DNA from: Legionella yabuuchiae | GTDB lineage: Bacteria; Pseudomonadota; Gammaproteobacteria; Legionellales; Legionellaceae | NCBI RefSeq assembly: GCF_900640115.1 | Contig: NZ_CAAAIW010000007.1 | Coordinates: 1-64,000 of the forward strand | Direction of reading: 5' to 3' | DNA length: 64,000 nt | Shown: piece after piece, positions 48,986 to 58,429 of the stretch | Position numbering within the stretch: the first letter of the stretch is position 1 | How the letters are laid out: every line of letters starts with the position of its first letter | Notes under the pieces: model-generated | What the model saw: the letters and a program-made list of their open reading frames with translations, nothing else | What the model was told of the DNA's origin: nothing | Database searches by the model: none | Made by a program: the position numbers and the translations under genes

Positions 48986-50647
48986 ATGTCTCAAGAATCT
49001 CTTGCGTTTTCTTCATTAGGGCTGTCGAACGCATTATTAAAAGCCTTAGCCGATTTAAAATTTGAAAAACCTTCCGATATACAGCAGCAAACCATTCCCT
49101 GGTTACTAAAAGGCCGGGATTTAATTGGTCTTGCTCAGACTGGTACGGGTAAAACGGCTGCGTTTTCGTTGCCTATTTTACAAGGGTTAACACAAGACAA
49201 TCATACCCAGGCACTGATTATTGCACCTACACGTGAGTTAGCCATTCAGGTTGCCGAACATATTGAGTCCTTAGCAACGCATCTTTCGAATATTCGAATT
49301 ACTGTTTTATGTGGCGGACAAGATTATCGGCCGCAACTAAAGCAACTGCGTGAAGGCGCTCAGATTGTGGTTGGAACACCTGGCCGCGTGTTGGATCATA
49401 TCGAGCGAGGATCGTTACAACTAAATCACCTGCGCACCTTTGTTTTAGATGAAGCCGATGAGATGCTTCGCATGGGCTTTATTGAAGACGTTGAAACCAT
49501 ATTGGCTCAATTACCCGAGCAAAAACAAATGGCATTGTTTTCAGCAACCATGCCGCCACGAATCCGTCAAATTGCGAAACAATATATCACCGATCCCGTA
49601 TCCATTGAAATTAAGATGGCCACTGCAACGGTTAAAAGTATTGAACAGCGGTTTTTATTTGCTTCTCAAGGTCAAAAGCCTGAAGCGCTGTTACGCATTC
49701 TTGCTGTTGAAGATTTTCAAGGCGTTATTGTCTTTACCCGAACAAAAAGCGGCGCAGATGAAGTCGCTACGCTTCTACAGGCTCACGGGCATCAAGCAAT
49801 GGCCATTCATGGCGATCTTACGCAATCGCTTCGCGAACGAATTATCTCGCAATTTAAGCAGGGCACATTGAATATTCTGGTTGCGACAGATGTCGCAGCG
49901 AGGGGGCTAGATGTGGATCGAGTCACGCATGTTATCAATTATGATATCGCTCAGGATTCTGAAACTTATGTTCACCGTATTGGCCGAACTGGTAGAGCCG
50001 GACGAAGCGGCGTAACCATCTTGTTCGTTTCCCCTAAAGATTCAAGAATGCTCAATGTAATTGAGCGTCATACTCGCCAGCGCATTGAAAAAATAAACAT
50101 TCCAACGGATGCTATGATTCAGGCAGCCAAAAAGCAGCGCTTTCTAGCAGGAATTTCTGAGCGACTCCAGCATGAGCATCTGCCAGCCTATAAAGATATG
50201 ATTACGGAGTATATGGCTAGAGAAAATATAAGCGCTAAGGACTTGGCGGCAGCATTAGCCTTGCAGTTAAATCATGATCAACCCTGGCAAGCGAAGTTCT
50301 CATTTGCCTCCTCCGTTAAGCCAGAACGAGAATCTAATAAACTGAACAACCGTAAAGAAAAACGATTGAACAAAGGATCTGAGCGACCCAATCGAATTTT
50401 CCAAGCCGACGCGCAGCAAGATATTTATCGTCTTGATGTTGGCCGTATCCACGGGGTGAAACCTGGAAATATTGTAGGAGCTATCGCGAATGAGGCGGGT
50501 TTGCAAAGTCGTCATATAACGGGCTTAAAGATCCATGATCATTACTCAACCGTGTGCTTACCCAAAGGAATGACAAAAGACATTCTTAATGTTTTGAATA
50601 AAGCGTGGGTATGTGGTCGACAGCTTAATGTGAGCCCGATGACTTGA
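48986..50647 (+). CDS. deaD: DEAD-box ATP-dependent RNA helicase (DeaD/CsdA-like)
   Basis: The protein (553 residues from the ATG at 48986, after AGGAAT) has the Q motif, Walker A AQTGTGKTAA, PTRELAIQ, VGTPGRVLD, DEAD in VLDEADEM, SAT, and HRIGRTGRAGR. A basic linker (~440-480) leads to a C-terminal DbpA-type RNA-binding domain (VGRIHGVKPGNIVGAI). Such helicases unwind RNA in ribosome assembly and cold adaptation. Confidence 0.94.
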   Translation: MSQESLAFSSLGLSNALLKALADLKFEKPSDIQQQTIPWLLKGRDLIGLAQTGTGKTAAFSLPILQGLTQDNHTQALIIAPTRELAIQVAEHIESLATHLSNIRITVLCGGQDYRPQLKQLREGAQIVVGTPGRVLDHIERGSLQLNHLRTFVLDEADEMLRMGFIEDVETILAQLPEQKQMALFSATMPPRIRQIAKQYITDPVSIEIKMATATVKSIEQRFLFASQGQKPEALLRILAVEDFQGVIVFTRTKSGADEVATLLQAHGHQAMAIHGDLTQSLRERIISQFKQGTLNILVATDVAARGLDVDRVTHVINYDIAQDSETYVHRIGRTGRAGRSGVTILFVSPKDSRMLNVIERHTRQRIEKINIPTDAMIQAAKKQRFLAGISERLQHEHLPAYKDMITEYMARENISAKDLAAALALQLNHDQPWQAKFSFASSVKPERESNKLNNRKEKRLNKGSERPNRIFQADAQQDIYRLDVGRIHGVKPGNIVGAIANEAGLQSRHITGLKIHDHYSTVCLPKGMTKDILNVLNKAWVCGRQLNVSPMT

Positions 50648-50657
50648 TACTACCTTG

Positions 50658-50693
50658 CCCAGTAATTCTTGCAGAAAAGTGAGAATTGCTGGG
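50658..50693 (+). terminator. Hairpin after deaD
   Basis: CCCAGTAATTCT pairs with AGAATTGCTGGG (one mismatch), 11 bases after the stop. The downstream T run is poor (AAAATTG), so termination may be inefficient. Confidence 0.45.
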
Positions 50694-50860
50694 AAAATTG
50701 ACCCCACCTACCTGGCCTGACTTGTTCAGGAATCTCTTAAGTTTTAAACAGGCAAAATTAATCGAGCTTTAAGCGCTTGAGAGGGATTGTCTCGAGCCCT
50801 TGTATTTCAGACGTATTTTTATTACGCTTGCGTGCATAAAGGAAATGATATGGAAATCCT

Positions 50861-52765
50861 ATGCGTGTTAGCACAAGTCCAGCTTATATTTTAGGGACTT
50901 CTTCTGGTGATGTAGAAGTTACTAAATTTTTTCTTAACGGTTGGGGAATTTCTCGTGAATATCAAATCGACTTAACCGTTACTAACCCAGCCTTCAAAAT
51001 TCAACTTGGCGAAGCGGTACGTTTTTTAATTAATGACTTTATCTTTCATGGATTTGTGCTGTTTGTGGAAGAAATATACTCTGATCAGCGCCATGAGATA
51101 AATATTGTAGTCAATTCACCTTTAGCCTATTATTTAAACCATACCGGAACGCGCATCTATTCGGATTTAACGTTATTAGAAGTACTTAATACAATCCTGA
51201 CAGAGGCAGGGTTGCAGAATAAAATAGATTATGAAATAGCGCTTAAATCTTTTTCAAAACCACTTTGGTTACAACAAATTCAAGAAAATTCGCTCGATTT
51301 TTTTTATAAGCTCTTGGCAAGGTACGGCTTAGTTTACCACTACCATCAAACAAACGAAGGGGTTAAATGCTTGATCACAGATTCGCTCACAGACGTCGTG
51401 AACCCTAACCCCATAGAGCTTAGTTTAAATCCTATCTCTGGACTAAATGGTATTGATGAATTAAGTCAGTTTTTGCGGCAAAACCAGGTATGTACTCAGT
51501 TGACTGAAAGATATCAGTACGAACCAGAGGCCTTTAAACTCAAAACGCATCAAGATTCATCCATACATGCTTATGCGCAAGGCAAACAAGTTCGATCTGG
51601 TGTTGATGATGGTCAACAAGTCATCGATGAAAGCGCGGATAGTTTATGGGTCACGTTGCAAGCGATAACTGTACATCCAGGGCAAAGAGTACAAATTAAT
51701 ACGTCGGTGACATCATTCCCTTACACCGTCATTGAGATGAGGCTTACTGGATTTACGGATCATGCGTTAGTCAAACGCGAACAACTTTCTTGTGAGGTGA
51801 TGCTTTCAAAAGTCTGCTCAGGATCTCCTTTAATCAATTCGATTAAACATCAGCCTTATTCGCTGTTTCATTCTGGACAAATAGAACAGCATCAAAGCGC
51901 TTATCCTAATGTGTTAACCCAAGGAGAATACTGTGTTCGATTTCTTCATGATCAAACCTCCGATGTGATGTCATCCTTTCAGAGCAATAAGGTTAGAAAC
52001 GCGCTTTACTGTTCAGGAAATTATTACGGGTTTAGTTTTCCCTTCCAAGGAGATACGGAAGTCTTGATAGGCTATCAAAACGGGAATCAACAGCAGCCCA
52101 TTATTCTAGGTGCACTACCCACCTTTAAACATCCATCATTAGTGAGCAACCAAAACTCATCCGACAGCCTCATGCAATCTTTTTCTGGAAGCCAGTTTTT
52201 GTTTAATGAGTCCCATGAGCACAGTATTCTAGCACTTAGGAGTGCTAATCGTTTAAATGAGTTTAACTTGACTCAATTCAGACATTCAGCGCAATTTTTA
52301 TTGCAGTCAAGCACTGGAAGCATGGAATTCAATGCGTTAAATAATATCAAGATTCAAGCACAGGATCTCACGTATTATGCCTTAGAAAATCTAAGGATTT
52401 GGGCGAATGAATCCATACAGTTTGAAAGCAAAGATGGTACGGCATTGTTTATTAGTGAAACGCTCTTTACTCTGCGAAGTCATGCTGATTTAACAGCACA
52501 CTCTAATAAGTTTATCTGTCGAGCTAGTGAGAAAATTAAACTTAAATCAACTCAAGCCCTCACAGGTTTGGCTGTGCAACAGTTCATTTTACAAACGCCC
52601 AAGGGTTCGCAATTCTGGCATGCACAGTCAGGACGAATTAAGATTACGGCGCGTCGTAAACTAATGTTTGTAGGTGGTGTTTCCTCAATGGTGATTTCTC
52701 CTCAATCCATTGAGTTTAAATCTTCAGCTGTTTCATTAAATGCCACAAGTATCGGCGGATTATAG
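50861..52765 (+). CDS. vgrG: VgrG-like type VI secretion spike protein, orphan
   Basis: The 634-residue protein has the VgrG layout: a gp27-like hub (~1-330, with NSLDFFYKLLARYGLVYHY), a gp5 OB-fold (~350-425: CVRFLHDQ, GFSFPFQGDTEVLIGYQNGN, QQPIILGALP), and a C-terminal beta-helix of short repeats to the end. No extra effector domain follows. VgrG trimers tip the T6SS tube. No other tss gene (tssB, hcp, clpV, tssJLM) is in the window, so this is an orphan or belongs to a locus elsewhere. It lies beside an unusual multidomain protein on the opposite strand. Confidence 0.82.
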   Translation: MRVSTSPAYILGTSSGDVEVTKFFLNGWGISREYQIDLTVTNPAFKIQLGEAVRFLINDFIFHGFVLFVEEIYSDQRHEINIVVNSPLAYYLNHTGTRIYSDLTLLEVLNTILTEAGLQNKIDYEIALKSFSKPLWLQQIQENSLDFFYKLLARYGLVYHYHQTNEGVKCLITDSLTDVVNPNPIELSLNPISGLNGIDELSQFLRQNQVCTQLTERYQYEPEAFKLKTHQDSSIHAYAQGKQVRSGVDDGQQVIDESADSLWVTLQAITVHPGQRVQINTSVTSFPYTVIEMRLTGFTDHALVKREQLSCEVMLSKVCSGSPLINSIKHQPYSLFHSGQIEQHQSAYPNVLTQGEYCVRFLHDQTSDVMSSFQSNKVRNALYCSGNYYGFSFPFQGDTEVLIGYQNGNQQQPIILGALPTFKHPSLVSNQNSSDSLMQSFSGSQFLFNESHEHSILALRSANRLNEFNLTQFRHSAQFLLQSSTGSMEFNALNNIKIQAQDLTYYALENLRIWANESIQFESKDGTALFISETLFTLRSHADLTAHSNKFICRASEKIKLKSTQALTGLAVQQFILQTPKGSQFWHAQSGRIKITARRKLMFVGGVSSMVISPQSIEFKSSAVSLNATSIGGL

Positions 52766-52845
52766 GGCTTTGGGGTTGAACAAGGCCCATAATCCAGCGT
52801 TGCTCATAATCTGCTACGCTTTTTTCGGCCCACTTTGTTTGGTAA

Positions 52846-52882
52846 TATACTCGTGATCATTCAAAATGCGTGATCCAACAAA
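52846..52882. repeat. Half copy of the ~162-bp palindromic element
   Basis: TATACTCGTGATCATTCAAA and the following ATGCGTGATC match the left ends of the copies at 15093 and 57761, but no right end follows. It is a truncated copy between vgrG and the convergent large gene. Confidence 0.65.
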
Positions 52883-52954
52883 ATCTGCCTAATCCCCTCA
52901 ACACGATCATCCCAATCAAATAGCAGTCAAAATGGCTTGAATAAGGAATAAGAG

Positions 52955-55900
52955 TTAAATTTTTCTCATCCGTTTTGGATTGATTAATTGCGCTTCTTCT
53001 TCCTCTGCCGCAGACCGCTTTCTTCCGTTTTCAAAGAACCCATTCCTGCCGCCAAAGCTTTCGAATCTTTCAACTCTATCGGTATCATCATCGGATATAG
53101 TCATATCGTCATCAAAAGAATCCTCTTCTTCAGAATCGTGAGAGTAGGCTAGTAGAGATAGGTTTTCATTGGATATACTCATATCGTCATCAAAAGGATC
53201 CTCTTCTTCAGAATCCTGAGAGTAGGCTAGCAGAGATAGGTTCTCATCGGATATACTCATATCGTCATCAAAAGGATCCTCTTCTTCAGAATCCTGAGAG
53301 TAGGCTAGCAGAGATAGGTTCTCATCGGATATACTCATATCGTCATCAAAAGAATCCTCTTCTTCAGAAAAACCCCCTTCTTCAAAATCGTGAGAATAGG
53401 CAAGTTGGGGTAGGTCTGCTTTGACTACACGAAGGTCTGCTTTAACTACACGAATATGGAAGGAGTGGGGGGGAGTAGGTAAGTCGTGTATGTCACGGCA
53501 TACGTAATTGGAGGGCATGATGTCTTCTACCTCATTAATTTCCTTCTCCCTCACATGAACAATGTCTTGCGCAAGATAATCAAGGGATATTGGCCATTGA
53601 TTGCCCGGATATATAAAAAAGCTTGTGTAGCCTTCATAATCTAGAACCAGCCCATAAGCTGTTTTATTCCCATATGGCCTTGTTACACGCCCAAGAATTT
53701 GCGCCTTATCTTCCGCCGACTGCTTGGTTTTGAGGTTTATAAACCAATGCAATTCCGGGAGGTCGAATCCTAGCTTAAGCATACCGACTGCAAGCACAAT
53801 ACCAGCTTCTTCCGAGGCTTTAAAAGCCTCTAGGTCTTTTTTAAACTGGATATTGTCGGTCATGACTAAATAGACCTTAAAACGATTTTGAAGAAGTTGT
53901 TGCGCTTGTTTTGCCTGCTCCTGTGTATCAAAGAAAATAATGCCCTTTAGCTGGCAAAGTCTTTCTGGTGTATCACCTTCAATTGCTGCTAAGGGATGTA
54001 TTTGGTGCTCGATGAGGCTTGCTAGATAGGGTAATAATGCTTCAACTGGGTTGGGTGTATTCTCATCAGACAGCTGTATTTTATCAATTACAAAAGGAGC
54101 TAAAACTCGGTCATGGATGGCTTGCTGGATTTGATAGCTAAAAGTAGGAATCCTTTGTTGAACAGGGGGCGTTGCACTGAATTTCACAACGGGTGCATCA
54201 ACGCGCTTTTCTATGGGGTATTTTTTATAACAGTGAGACTCATCAGCAAAAACACAGGTTATTTGAGAGTAAAAATTAGGGTTATATTCGTTTAAACGAT
54301 TAAAACTGCGCTCACAGCAAATAAGGATGGCTTTTTTATCAGCTAAAAAGCTGCTTTTTGCAACCGTTTGGGCTTCTAAGGAGCCTTGCATACTAGCTAC
54401 TTTTAATATGTTACGAAATGGAACATTTAATGCGCTGAACTGAGGGAATTTATCTATCGCCTCTTGGAATGCAGAATACATCTGCTCTACCAGAGGCTGC
54501 TGTGGGGTTATGATAACAACCTTATTCGCTCCAGGCGCTGAATAAATCGCCATCGCCAAGGCAAGCTGGATCAAGGTTTTCCCACAACCGGTTGCAATGT
54601 CAAATTGAAGCTGTTTCACTCCTGGTTCTACACCCATGAGCGTAGGTAAATTGGCTCTAAAAAATTCAATGGCTTGTTGTTGATGAGCTCGGAGTAGGGG
54701 CGTGCCTTCTGGTTGTGGCTCTGGTTCATAGTGGATAAGGGTATTTAATAGTCTGGATACCTGCTCTATATCAAGGGGTTGAGGAATGCCAACTTGGTCT
54801 TGGGTGATGGGTGATATGCTTTCGATATTGTTTGCCTTGGCATGTTCATTGATGCAATCATAAGCAAGACTTTTGTCATATGCGGCTTGTTGAATTTTTA
54901 TGTTTCTTTCAGTATTTTCATTCAAAGCTACAATGGCCTTATTTACCCAGGTATATCCCATCTGCTGCAAATAGGTTTGGTAATGGGCAGATACTTCAAA
55001 GATGCACGCTTGATCAACCGAGTTTTTTGCGAAATTTTTTTGAGATTTTGAGCGAGTCAGTGTAATGTCTTCAGGTGAAAGAATTTGAAACCCTTTTTTT
55101 TGTAATAGCATCTGGACTGCAGTCTGAAAATAATAGTCCTCTCCCCAGTGACGCATTGATTCTGGGAAAAGAGAAAAAATAGCCTTAGGATCCAATCGGT
55201 GTTCTCTTAATTGTTTTAAATGGATCATAAAACATTTACTGCCTAATTCATCTTTTTTAAATGTGTTCAATGATTTCCAATCTGTTGACACACTGGTAAT
55301 TGGCGTTTCGTCTGATTTGGTTTTTAGTCTGTCATATAAAGAATTCCATGAGTTATTATATCTTTTATCCACTGCAAAATTGATAGTTACGATGTTGTCA
55401 TCAATCATCATAAAGTAGTCGAGTTGACAATGATAAGCGAATAAGAAGGTTGCAATACGACGAGAGGTTATTAAGCCCAAATCATCAGATTCGATTGGAG
55501 CATTATTCATCCAGGGTTGGGTTAGTTTATCGATAACCAAATAGGCAATTTTATCAGTCAGCCTGCTTAATAAGTCGTCTTTTAGCTCTTGAAATTGTGT
55601 GCTTGCCATAACCAGCACAGTTGGTTGTTGATTGACCCTCCTAGGTATTAATGCCTCCATGCCTCGACCTGCCATCACAAAAGTGACTTTATCTGCATTT
55701 GTAGGCAAGCCACTGGAGCTATGTGAATAATACTGTCCTTTAAACCAATCGGTATTTATTGTAGTTTGAACTGATTGGTCGGGATCTGCCAAAGCTATCT
55801 CATTTAGTGCGGTTAACTCAAACTTAATGGGTTTTTGGCCTGGTCGTGGCCGGGCTGACTTAAGCATGGGTTGCTTTAATGGCTTGTCCTTCCCTGAATA

Positions 55901-57121
55901 TTTATACCCTAGGCCACCTTTCACTTTTGTAGGGTCGAACAATGAATCAGTATGCATTTTTGAGTTGGGTGCTGGCTCTGAAGGGTGGGCTGCAAATGGC
56001 GCTACTAAAGCTATTGGCGGTAATCCATTCTGAACGTGGTAATTGAAAGCCTGGTTAGTTTGGATCGAGTGATCAGCTCGCAGAGCTAAAGCATCGATAA
56101 GCCAACCCCATTGCTCCACAGTGTAATTATCTTGGAATGCAGCAGAAAATAGGGTCTCGATTGTTTGATCGGCTCCATTTAGTGGATGCAAAAAACCACC
56201 CAGGGGAGGATTGAAACCCTGGTTAGCTGGGATCGATTGATTAGCGCGCAGAAATAAAGTATCGAAAAGCCAATCACATTGCTCCAAAGTGAAATCGACC
56301 TGTAACGCAGAAGAATACAGGGGCTCGATTATTTGATCCAATCTGATCTGTGGATGAAAAAAGGCACCATGGGGAGGATTGAAACCCTGGTTGGTTGCGA
56401 TAAGTTGAGGATGTGGCGGAACCAGTTGAATCGGCTGAACCCCAGGGGTCGCGTGTGGTAAATGCTGTCTAACAGGAGACATCATATTTTGCATTGCTTT
56501 AGAAGCCTCACGCAGCAGTTTTCGGGCAGATTCTTCGCTAATCAAGCGCTCAGGAGCTTTATAGTCAAAGCCATATATATCTTGTAGCCTTTGCTTCGAG
56601 CTGTGATCCAAGGATTCTATATAGCGTATCGCAAGTTGGAGAGGGGTTTGTTGTTGCTTGTTTTTAGCACTAACTGGAGGACATTTAGCTTGTGACAAAA
56701 GAGATTTTATAAGATTAAACTTTCCATAATTGGCGGCAACATGGAGTACGGTATCGCCTTGGTCATCTGCCTCCTCAATTTTTGCATCAAATTCATAGAT
56801 GTAGTACATCATTAAAGCGAGCGAGCCTAATTTACTTGCATATAATAAGCAATCCACCACTTTAATTTGATCTTGAGCCGAAGGCTTTGGAGCTATTGTT
56901 ACAAGCTGCTGCATCATATCATCTTTCTGGATATGTCCAGGGGTATGTTCCGCGAGTTTTTTAAAATAATCGTTTAGAAACTCACTCCGATTAAATCCAG
57001 AAGGGTTATCTTTCTCAAGTTGTTTAAAAACATTCGAAAAATTTACCGCCCAAGCTTTTATGCTCTGGTCGTGTTGACTAAAATATGGTTTATTAAAGGT
57101 ATTGTTGTGCATGTGAGGCAT
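52955..57121 (-). CDS. Ankyrin / GT-like / SF2-helicase multidomain protein, candidate effector
   Basis: This 1388-residue protein has, in order: ankyrin repeats (~95-167); two tandem copies of a ~56-residue module (243-354); a domain at ~435-715 with acidic motifs MMIDDN (D574, D575) and HWGEDYYF (E661, D662), reminiscent of GT-A or TET-associated (TAGT/GREB1-type) glycosyltransferases; an SF2 helicase (~800-1190) with Walker A ATGCGKT (843-849), DESH (960-963), SAT and QILGRVTRPYG; four acidic 26-residue repeats (~1250-1345); and a tail with RKR (1367-1369), EEEE and KRMRK. The helicase motifs are intact. No adjacent methylase suggests restriction-modification. The acidic-basic tail could serve as Dot/Icm signal and bipartite nuclear signal. 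Domain names beyond ankyrin and helicase are motif-level inference. Confidence 0.75.
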   Translation of the reverse strand: MPHMHNNTFNKPYFSQHDQSIKAWAVNFSNVFKQLEKDNPSGFNRSEFLNDYFKKLAEHTPGHIQKDDMMQQLVTIAPKPSAQDQIKVVDCLLYASKLGSLALMMYYIYEFDAKIEEADDQGDTVLHVAANYGKFNLIKSLLSQAKCPPVSAKNKQQQTPLQLAIRYIESLDHSSKQRLQDIYGFDYKAPERLISEESARKLLREASKAMQNMMSPVRQHLPHATPGVQPIQLVPPHPQLIATNQGFNPPHGAFFHPQIRLDQIIEPLYSSALQVDFTLEQCDWLFDTLFLRANQSIPANQGFNPPLGGFLHPLNGADQTIETLFSAAFQDNYTVEQWGWLIDALALRADHSIQTNQAFNYHVQNGLPPIALVAPFAAHPSEPAPNSKMHTDSLFDPTKVKGGLGYKYSGKDKPLKQPMLKSARPRPGQKPIKFELTALNEIALADPDQSVQTTINTDWFKGQYYSHSSSGLPTNADKVTFVMAGRGMEALIPRRVNQQPTVLVMASTQFQELKDDLLSRLTDKIAYLVIDKLTQPWMNNAPIESDDLGLITSRRIATFLFAYHCQLDYFMMIDDNIVTINFAVDKRYNNSWNSLYDRLKTKSDETPITSVSTDWKSLNTFKKDELGSKCFMIHLKQLREHRLDPKAIFSLFPESMRHWGEDYYFQTAVQMLLQKKGFQILSPEDITLTRSKSQKNFAKNSVDQACIFEVSAHYQTYLQQMGYTWVNKAIVALNENTERNIKIQQAAYDKSLAYDCINEHAKANNIESISPITQDQVGIPQPLDIEQVSRLLNTLIHYEPEPQPEGTPLLRAHQQQAIEFFRANLPTLMGVEPGVKQLQFDIATGCGKTLIQLALAMAIYSAPGANKVVIITPQQPLVEQMYSAFQEAIDKFPQFSALNVPFRNILKVASMQGSLEAQTVAKSSFLADKKAILICCERSFNRLNEYNPNFYSQITCVFADESHCYKKYPIEKRVDAPVVKFSATPPVQQRIPTFSYQIQQAIHDRVLAPFVIDKIQLSDENTPNPVEALLPYLASLIEHQIHPLAAIEGDTPERLCQLKGIIFFDTQEQAKQAQQLLQNRFKVYLVMTDNIQFKKDLEAFKASEEAGIVLAVGMLKLGFDLPELHWFINLKTKQSAEDKAQILGRVTRPYGNKTAYGLVLDYEGYTSFFIYPGNQWPISLDYLAQDIVHVREKEINEVEDIMPSNYVCRDIHDLPTPPHSFHIRVVKADLRVVKADLPQLAYSHDFEEGGFSEEEDSFDDDMSISDENLSLLAYSQDSEEEDPFDDDMSISDENLSLLAYSQDSEEEDPFDDDMSISNENLSLLAYSHDSEEEDSFDDDMTISDDDTDRVERFESFGGRNGFFENGRKRSAAEEEEAQLINPKRMRKI
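53093..53404 (-). repeat. 78-bp tandem repeats, in frame
   Basis: The unit recurs exactly every 78 bases (GGATATA at 53093, 53171, 53249 and 53327), encoding a 26-residue acidic unit around DDDMSIS-EN-LSLLAYS. Central copies are nearly identical, so the array is recent or kept uniform and its number probably varies between strains. Confidence 0.9.
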
Positions 57122-57345
57122 AATTAATATTAAATCTCCACTAAATATGCGTTATAATTTAACATATATCGCAAATTCTGTAAAATAAATTTCCACTTAG
57201 TATATTTTTTGGGTGTTTTTAAAAGCAGACATTCGCATCTTAAACACACTTCTCCTCTAAAAGGATTTCAGTATATTGCGAGCGGATTTAGGCGAGTGAT
57301 CAATTAGGCAACGTATATGGACTCATCCGTTTTCGCAAGTAATCA
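57122..57345. other. Intergenic region with likely promoter of the 1388-residue gene
   Basis: On the minus strand TTGCGA and, after about 15-16 bases, an AATTATAAC segment form a plausible but non-ideal promoter. A GTGGAGA lies rather far (~14 bases) from the ATG at 57121. The right part precedes the decayed IS481 gene and holds nothing recognisable. Confidence 0.35.
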
Positions 57346-58173
57346 TTGAGTGAAAAGAGAAGTATATGCATACGTATATCCGGCCATTCAATGAGTGAGA
57401 ACTGTTTTATTTCTGGCGCAGAAGTAAAACAAACGCTTACTAATTTATTCGTTGAGTATGGGTTACCTTTGGCTCTTAGAAGTGATAATGGCGTTCCGTT
57501 TGCAAGTCATGCTGTAGCGGGATTATCGGAGTTGTCTGTTTGGTTAATCAAATTAGGCATTGTTCCTGAGCGTATACGCAAAGGCCATCCTGAAGAAAAT
57601 GGCCGCCATGAACGAATGCATCTTACACTTAAAAAAGAAACAGCTTCACCACCGCAGTACAATCAAGCTCGACAACAGCAACGATTCAATGCTTTTAGAA
57701 CAGAGTTTAATGAGCAAAGACCTCATGAAGGACTTAACTTTAACCGACCTGCTTGGTTATATACCCGTAATCTTTCAAAATGCGTGATTTATGCTTTTTC
57801 TTTTTCGCCCTGCCGCATTTTAAAAAACTCGCAAGGGAATGAGCCATTACTCGCTTTTTAAAATGCGGCAGGACAAAAAATAAAGGCGCCTAAAAACACG
57901 CATTTTGAAAGATTACTGGTATACACACAATCCACTCGTGAGTTTCCATCCAAAATACCGAATGTTGAATACAGTAATGATTTTGATATAACCAGAAAAA
58001 TTAGAACGAATGGCACTATGAAATGGCGAGGGAAAGAGCTTTTTGTTTCTGAAACGCTTATTGGCGAAACAATCGGAATGAAAGCTCATAGCGAAACGGA
58101 ATGGCTTATGCACTTCTCTTTTTTGCCGTTGGCCATATTTGATGAGAAAACTCTCAAAGTAAATAAATTATGA
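57346..58173 (+). pseudogene. IS481-family transposase, 5'-truncated and interrupted
   Basis: Reading resumes across a 162-bp insertion. The 5' part has the DDE core residues D (LRSDNGVPFAS) and E (GHPEENGRHERMH), then RPHEGLNFNRPAWLYT. After the insertion (57761-57922) the same protein continues in frame as STREFPSKIPNVEYSNDF and ends at TGA 58171-58173 with the IS481 C-terminal pattern. The N-terminal helix-turn-helix and first catalytic Asp are missing. Confidence 0.85.
57761..57922. repeat. ~162-bp palindromic element, copy F, inside IS481 transposase
   Basis: This is the best-preserved copy. Removing these 162 bases restores an uninterrupted IS481 reading frame and leaves TTATACAC, so the element targeted a TA-rich site with probable TA duplication. 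The ends ACCCGTAATCTTTCAAAATG and CATTTTGAAAGATTACTGGT are inverted repeats, with a nested CCGCATTTTAAAAA palindrome inside. Confidence 0.9.
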
Positions 58174-58182
58174 TAAATTAGT

Positions 58183-58237
58183 GTTACCGATGTGACCAGG
58201 CATCTTTGTTACCTATGTGCCGGTCACACAGACATTA
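58183..58237. repeat. Likely right end of the decayed IS481 element
   Basis: Two related segments, GTTACCGATGTGACC and GTTACCTATGTGCC, follow the transposase stop. The second ends in GGTCACACA. IS481-family ends commonly begin with TGTTACC-type sequences, so this is probably the IS boundary. Confidence 0.45.
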
Positions 58238-58429
58238 TCATACGACTCAAACGCCTAGCGCGGGAGAGGGGGCAGATCGAAGTAAACTGAAACATCTGTG
58301 CTCAGATTAAGAGTGAGAAGATTGCAAAACACTTTAGGGACAATGATATGGACTCATCCTCCCTTTTAAACGGCCACTAGATGGGCCAAAATGTTTTTGT
58401 CTAAAAACAAAAAAGAAAAGGAGAGTCCA

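Noticed and set aside
53093..53404. CRISPR-like regularly spaced repeats
   Set aside because: The repeats are contiguous 78-bp units without spacers, in frame within an open reading frame encoding acidic repeats.
52955..57121. Type III restriction enzyme subunit
   Set aside because: The helicase part resembles ResIII-type SF2 proteins, but there is no nuclease motif that I can see, no adjacent methyltransferase, and ankyrin and acidic repeats are atypical.
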